Shown in pieces: positions 61,942 through 64,000 of a DNA stretch of 64,000 nt. The stretch is from assembly GCF_006715085.1 (NCBI RefSeq), contig NZ_VFMM01000001.1, forward strand, positions 1,612,001 to 1,676,000. Reading direction: 5' to 3'. Below the pieces are notes generated by a model. It did no database searches. It was not told the DNA's origin and worked only from the letters and a program-made list of their open reading frames with translations. The DNA comes from Kribbella jejuensis. GTDB lineage: Bacteria; Actinomycetota; Actinomycetes; Propionibacteriales; Kribbellaceae. Every line of letters begins with the position of its first letter. The first letter of the stretch is position 1. A program made the position numbers and the translations under genes.

Positions 61942-62454
61942 TCACGTGCGACGGCGGCTTCCCCATCCGCGGTGCCAGTACTCGGCATCCTTGGAGCCGA
62001 CCCGGACGATCGCATCGGGCGCAGGTACAGCCGGCCACAGCTCGACGAGATACCAATCGAGTACTCCGTCTGCGGACCCGGCGTCGCGTCCGGCGTCCCG
62101 GCCGCGGGCGCTCACCCGAACCCGATAGCTTCCAGGCGCCACTCCGGGGAGTATGCCGCCCATCCCGGCCCATGACGACCAACCGACCTCAGCCCCGGGC
62201 GGTACGACGATCGAGACCTCGACGACGTCTTCCCACACCGCGTCCGCGTCCTCCGGAACCGCATCCAACAACACGATCCGCACCGCGGAACCCCCGGATC
62301 TCCGCGCGAAATGCAGAGAGATCCCGACCCCGGACGCGGCCCCGACGAGACCGTTCGACTGCCCGGCAAACCACCTGTCCGCATCTCCGTCGAACCCGAA
62401 CTCCCCCCACCCCACGTCGAACTGCCCGTAATCGGTCTTAACCACGCGATCCAT
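61942..62454 (-). CDS. Uncharacterised actinobacterial protein
   Basis: 170 aa, function unknown. It has a recurrent actinobacterial pattern: an N-terminal DYGQFDVGWGEFGF, then FAGQSNGLVGAASGVG, a strand block with VWEDVVEVSIVVPPGAEVGW, YRVRVSARGRD, and the ending DWYLVELWPAVPAPDAIVRV followed by AEYWHRGW. It is rich in Gly, Asp and Trp with no signal or membrane span. ATG at 62454; GTG six bases earlier is an alternative. Family members are often found near small membrane genes, as here, but no role is known. Confidence 0.6.
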   Translation of the reverse strand: MDRVVKTDYGQFDVGWGEFGFDGDADRWFAGQSNGLVGAASGVGISLHFARRSGGSAVRIVLLDAVPEDADAVWEDVVEVSIVVPPGAEVGWSSWAGMGGILPGVAPGSYRVRVSARGRDAGRDAGSADGVLDWYLVELWPAVPAPDAIVRVGSKDAEYWHRGWGSRRRT

Positions 62455-62526
62455 CAGCACACGTCCCACCCTCGGCACCGTACGCCGATCAGCCCACCAC
62501 GGCCGGGAATCCACCACACTTGGTCC

Positions 62527-62832
62527 GTGGGTATTGCTGCGTACGTGCTCGTGCTGCTGGTTGCGGTGGTGCTGAGCGCACAGCTACTACTCCTCACCGC
62601 ACGACGCCGACCCCTCAACAGCCGCCTGCGCGACCTCGCCACAGGAGGCGACTCGTTCACGCTCCTACTCGCTGGCCTACTCACCCTCGGCGCGATCGGA
62701 GCCTTCGTCGGGAGCCTCGCGGGCACTCCCGCGACTGGCGCATCCGTAGGCCTACTCGCCGCCTTCCTGAGCTGGACAGTCGCAGTAGTCCGAGCTCACC
62801 GCCGCCCTCAACCACCGGCGCGCCACCGATGA
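62527..62832 (+). CDS. Small membrane protein
   Basis: 101 aa, three hydrophobic segments (AAYVLVLLVAVVLSAQLLLL; LLLAGLLTLGAIGAFVGSLA; SVGLLAAFLSWTVAVV) with short basic loops and an Arg-rich C terminus. Start GTG at 62527. Its stop overlaps the next gene's start (ATGA at 62829-62832), so they are translationally coupled. Family not recognised. Confidence 0.6.
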   Translation: MGIAAYVLVLLVAVVLSAQLLLLTARRRPLNSRLRDLATGGDSFTLLLAGLLTLGAIGAFVGSLAGTPATGASVGLLAAFLSWTVAVVRAHRRPQPPARHR

Positions 62833-63194
62833 TCAGCACGAGTACGACGCTGCTCGGCCTCTCTCAAGCGTTCTGGTTCGCGGCCCTGGTGCTCCTCGCC
62901 GTACGCCGAGCCGTCCGCCCCCGCGCCCTCGTGACCTCCGCCCTGGGCCTACTCATCTCCGTCGTCATCTCTACCACCGCCACCCCACCCGCAATCGCAG
63001 TCCCACTCGGCGTCACGGTAGGCACCGCCATCGCCGTAATCTTGTCCCTCGCCACTCGCCACGCGATTACCTTCACCTGGTCCCCCAACACCAAGTACTA
63101 CGCCGACAACCACCCCACCCCAGCCGAAAACCCCCTCCTCGCAGCAACTGCCCTGTACTTCTGCATCGGCGCACTCCTCCTGGCACTCACCTAG
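62829..63194 (+). CDS. Small membrane protein, coupled to the previous gene
   Basis: 121 aa with four hydrophobic segments (SQAFWFAALVLLAVRRAVRP; LVTSALGLLISVVIS; AVPLGVTVGTAIAVILSLAT; LLAATALYFCIGALLLAL). A polar loop, TWSPNTKYYADNHPTPAENP, lies before the last one. The ATG at 62829 overlaps the preceding stop. The pair may form one membrane complex. Family not recognised. Confidence 0.6.
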   Translation: MISTSTTLLGLSQAFWFAALVLLAVRRAVRPRALVTSALGLLISVVISTTATPPAIAVPLGVTVGTAIAVILSLATRHAITFTWSPNTKYYADNHPTPAENPLLAATALYFCIGALLLALT

Positions 63195-63204
63195 CCCACG
63201 ACGA

Positions 63205-63447
63205 ATCACGCTCTCCGTCCCCCGCGACGAGAGCGCCTCAGGAGTTGCCGCACCACCAGAAGGCGAAACGATCCACCTCCCGACTGTCGACGGTTCCGTC
63301 GACCTGTACGCCGATCCCGCCGGCCTCCGCGACCTAGCCCGCTGGTGCCTGTCCCTGTCCGACCCGCCCGTACCCGCTAGAACCCACATCCATCTGGCCG
63401 CTGTGCGCCCCGAGCGGGCAATAGGATGGCGGTTTCCGGTTGGGTGA
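63205..63447 (+). pseudogene. Start-less coding-like frame
   Basis: About 80 codons with normal high-GC codon use give TLSVPRDESASGVAAPPEGE, then TIHLPTVDGSVDLYADPAGL, RDLARWCLSLS and THIHLAAVRPERAI, ending at TGA 63445. The L-Y-A-D-P-A-G-L-R-D-L-A-R-W stretch resembles small actinobacterial proteins with an alpha-beta immunity-type fold. No ATG, GTG or TTG is available in frame; ATC at 63205 sits where an initiator would be expected. Either a mutated start or a fragment. Confidence 0.35.
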
Positions 63448-63456
63448 TGGGGAGAT

Positions 63457-63900
63457 ATGGCACCTGAAGTCGTTGCCGCCATTGTCGGGGCGTTGGCGTT
63501 GCTGGTTACGACCTGGCTTCAGGTGCGGCGGGGTGATGCGGGGCGCAATAGTCAGTTGAAGGCGGATGCGGAACTGCTCCGGTTGCTGCCCGAGGACAGT
63601 ACGGCGCGCCCGCTGCTGCTGTCGCACGTGGACAAACGCATCCGAGCAATGGTCGACGGCCAGCGGATCGAGCGGCGCGACCCGACCGGCATCGCGATGG
63701 GGGTGTCCTTGCTGATCATGAGCGCTGCCCTGGGTGTGGTGTCGGCCAACAACGGTGGCTGGTGGTGGGCGCTCCTGGTACTTGCCACACCACTCGCCCT
63801 GTTCGGCGTCATCCTCCTGGTCAGCGGCGCCGAACGCGTAGAACGCGACGCCGGCGGCCGCCCCGTCACCCGCCAACCAAACACACCCCACCAGAACTAG
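63457..63900 (+). CDS. Membrane protein with central soluble region
   Basis: 147 aa. There is one N-terminal hydrophobic segment (VVAAIVGALALLVTTWLQV), a soluble stretch (QLKADAELLRLLPEDSTARP, then LLLSHVDKRIRAMV), and two C-terminal spans (MGVSLLIMSAALGVVSA; WWWALLVLATPLALFGVILL). GGGGAG lies just before the ATG at 63457. This one-plus-two topology is common in small actinobacterial proteins of unknown role. The remaining 100 bp to the window end show no supported gene. Confidence 0.6.
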   Translation: MAPEVVAAIVGALALLVTTWLQVRRGDAGRNSQLKADAELLRLLPEDSTARPLLLSHVDKRIRAMVDGQRIERRDPTGIAMGVSLLIMSAALGVVSANNGGWWWALLVLATPLALFGVILLVSGAERVERDAGGRPVTRQPNTPHQN

Positions 63901-64000
63901 CCGCGTCGACCAGCACCCGCCGCAGATCCCAAAGCCCAGTCGTCGGGCGCTCCCGGTCCCGCCTAGCCTGCGCCCATCTCCGCGTTCCGCTGGGTGTTGA

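Noticed and set aside
63866-64000. Minus-strand frame at the window end
   Set aside because: It looks partly protein-like but overlaps the 3' end of a well-supported plus-strand gene and is cut by the window edge; too little to support.

Overview
This 64 kb window is chromosomal DNA from a high-GC actinobacterium. The evidence is the roughly 70% GC coding sequence, frequent GTG starts, several apparently leaderless promoters (a -10 hexamer about 7 nt before the start codon), and the actinobacterial block glmU-prs-rplY-pth-mfd-(SurA-like lipoprotein)-mazG-eno-ftsB-DUF501-ppx. Codon habits and accessory content fit the order Propionibacteriales, and Kribbella or a close relative is my best guess. 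That is inference, not a direct reading.

Layout. 1-16 kb is mostly accessory metabolism: a decayed chloramphenicol phosphotransferase-like gene, a secreted heparinase II/III-type lyase, DinB and alpha/beta hydrolase genes, a secreted Asp-box (sialidase-fold) protein, GNAT, MDR reductase, MFS, Nudix, a damaged FAD oxidase, an SDR/TetR divergon, a LarA-type racemase and a Baeyer-Villiger-like monooxygenase. 16-30 kb carries more conserved genes: cystathionine beta-synthase with an SGNH hydrolase, a duplicated VOC protein, a cation/proton antiporter with a DUF2252 gene, a Bax-inhibitor-like protein, an in-frame GNAT-methyltransferase fusion, type II NADH dehydrogenase behind a Rex-like operator, a two-component system, and an ACT-domain/peptide deformylase pair.

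30.2-32.5 kb is a small island on the 3' end of tRNA-Leu(UAA). It has an intact tRNA on the left, a degenerate copy of the tRNA 3' half on the right, a lower-GC YaaC-like gene inside, and no integrase. Close downstream of the tRNA lies a run of six consecutive mini stem-loops whose stems differ in sequence but stay complementary. This is the most unusual structure in the window. The island abuts a J-domain-like membrane protein whose HPD motif reads HTD.

34-58 kb is the conserved growth, division and translation block on the minus strand, interrupted by accessory inserts: UDG/MFS/TetR; KptA, a tiny secreted peptide, a phosphotransferase and a large LuxR-ATPase; a DHFR-like reductase; and a secreted protein with an NAD-binding protein. 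Between the convergent reductase and mazG genes is about 0.8 kb of noncoding repetitive DNA: a C-rich ~61-bp minisatellite, a strong G-quadruplex motif, a 15-bp-arm inverted repeat and two 18-bp tandem arrays. 58-64 kb holds phosphotransferase, hydrolase, MFS, PLP dehydratase and small uncharacterised membrane protein genes.

Several genes are broken or partly deleted: the CPT-like gene, the FAD oxidase, the 3' end of the fusion methyltransferase, a glyoxalase fragment and a start-less ORF near 63.3 kb.
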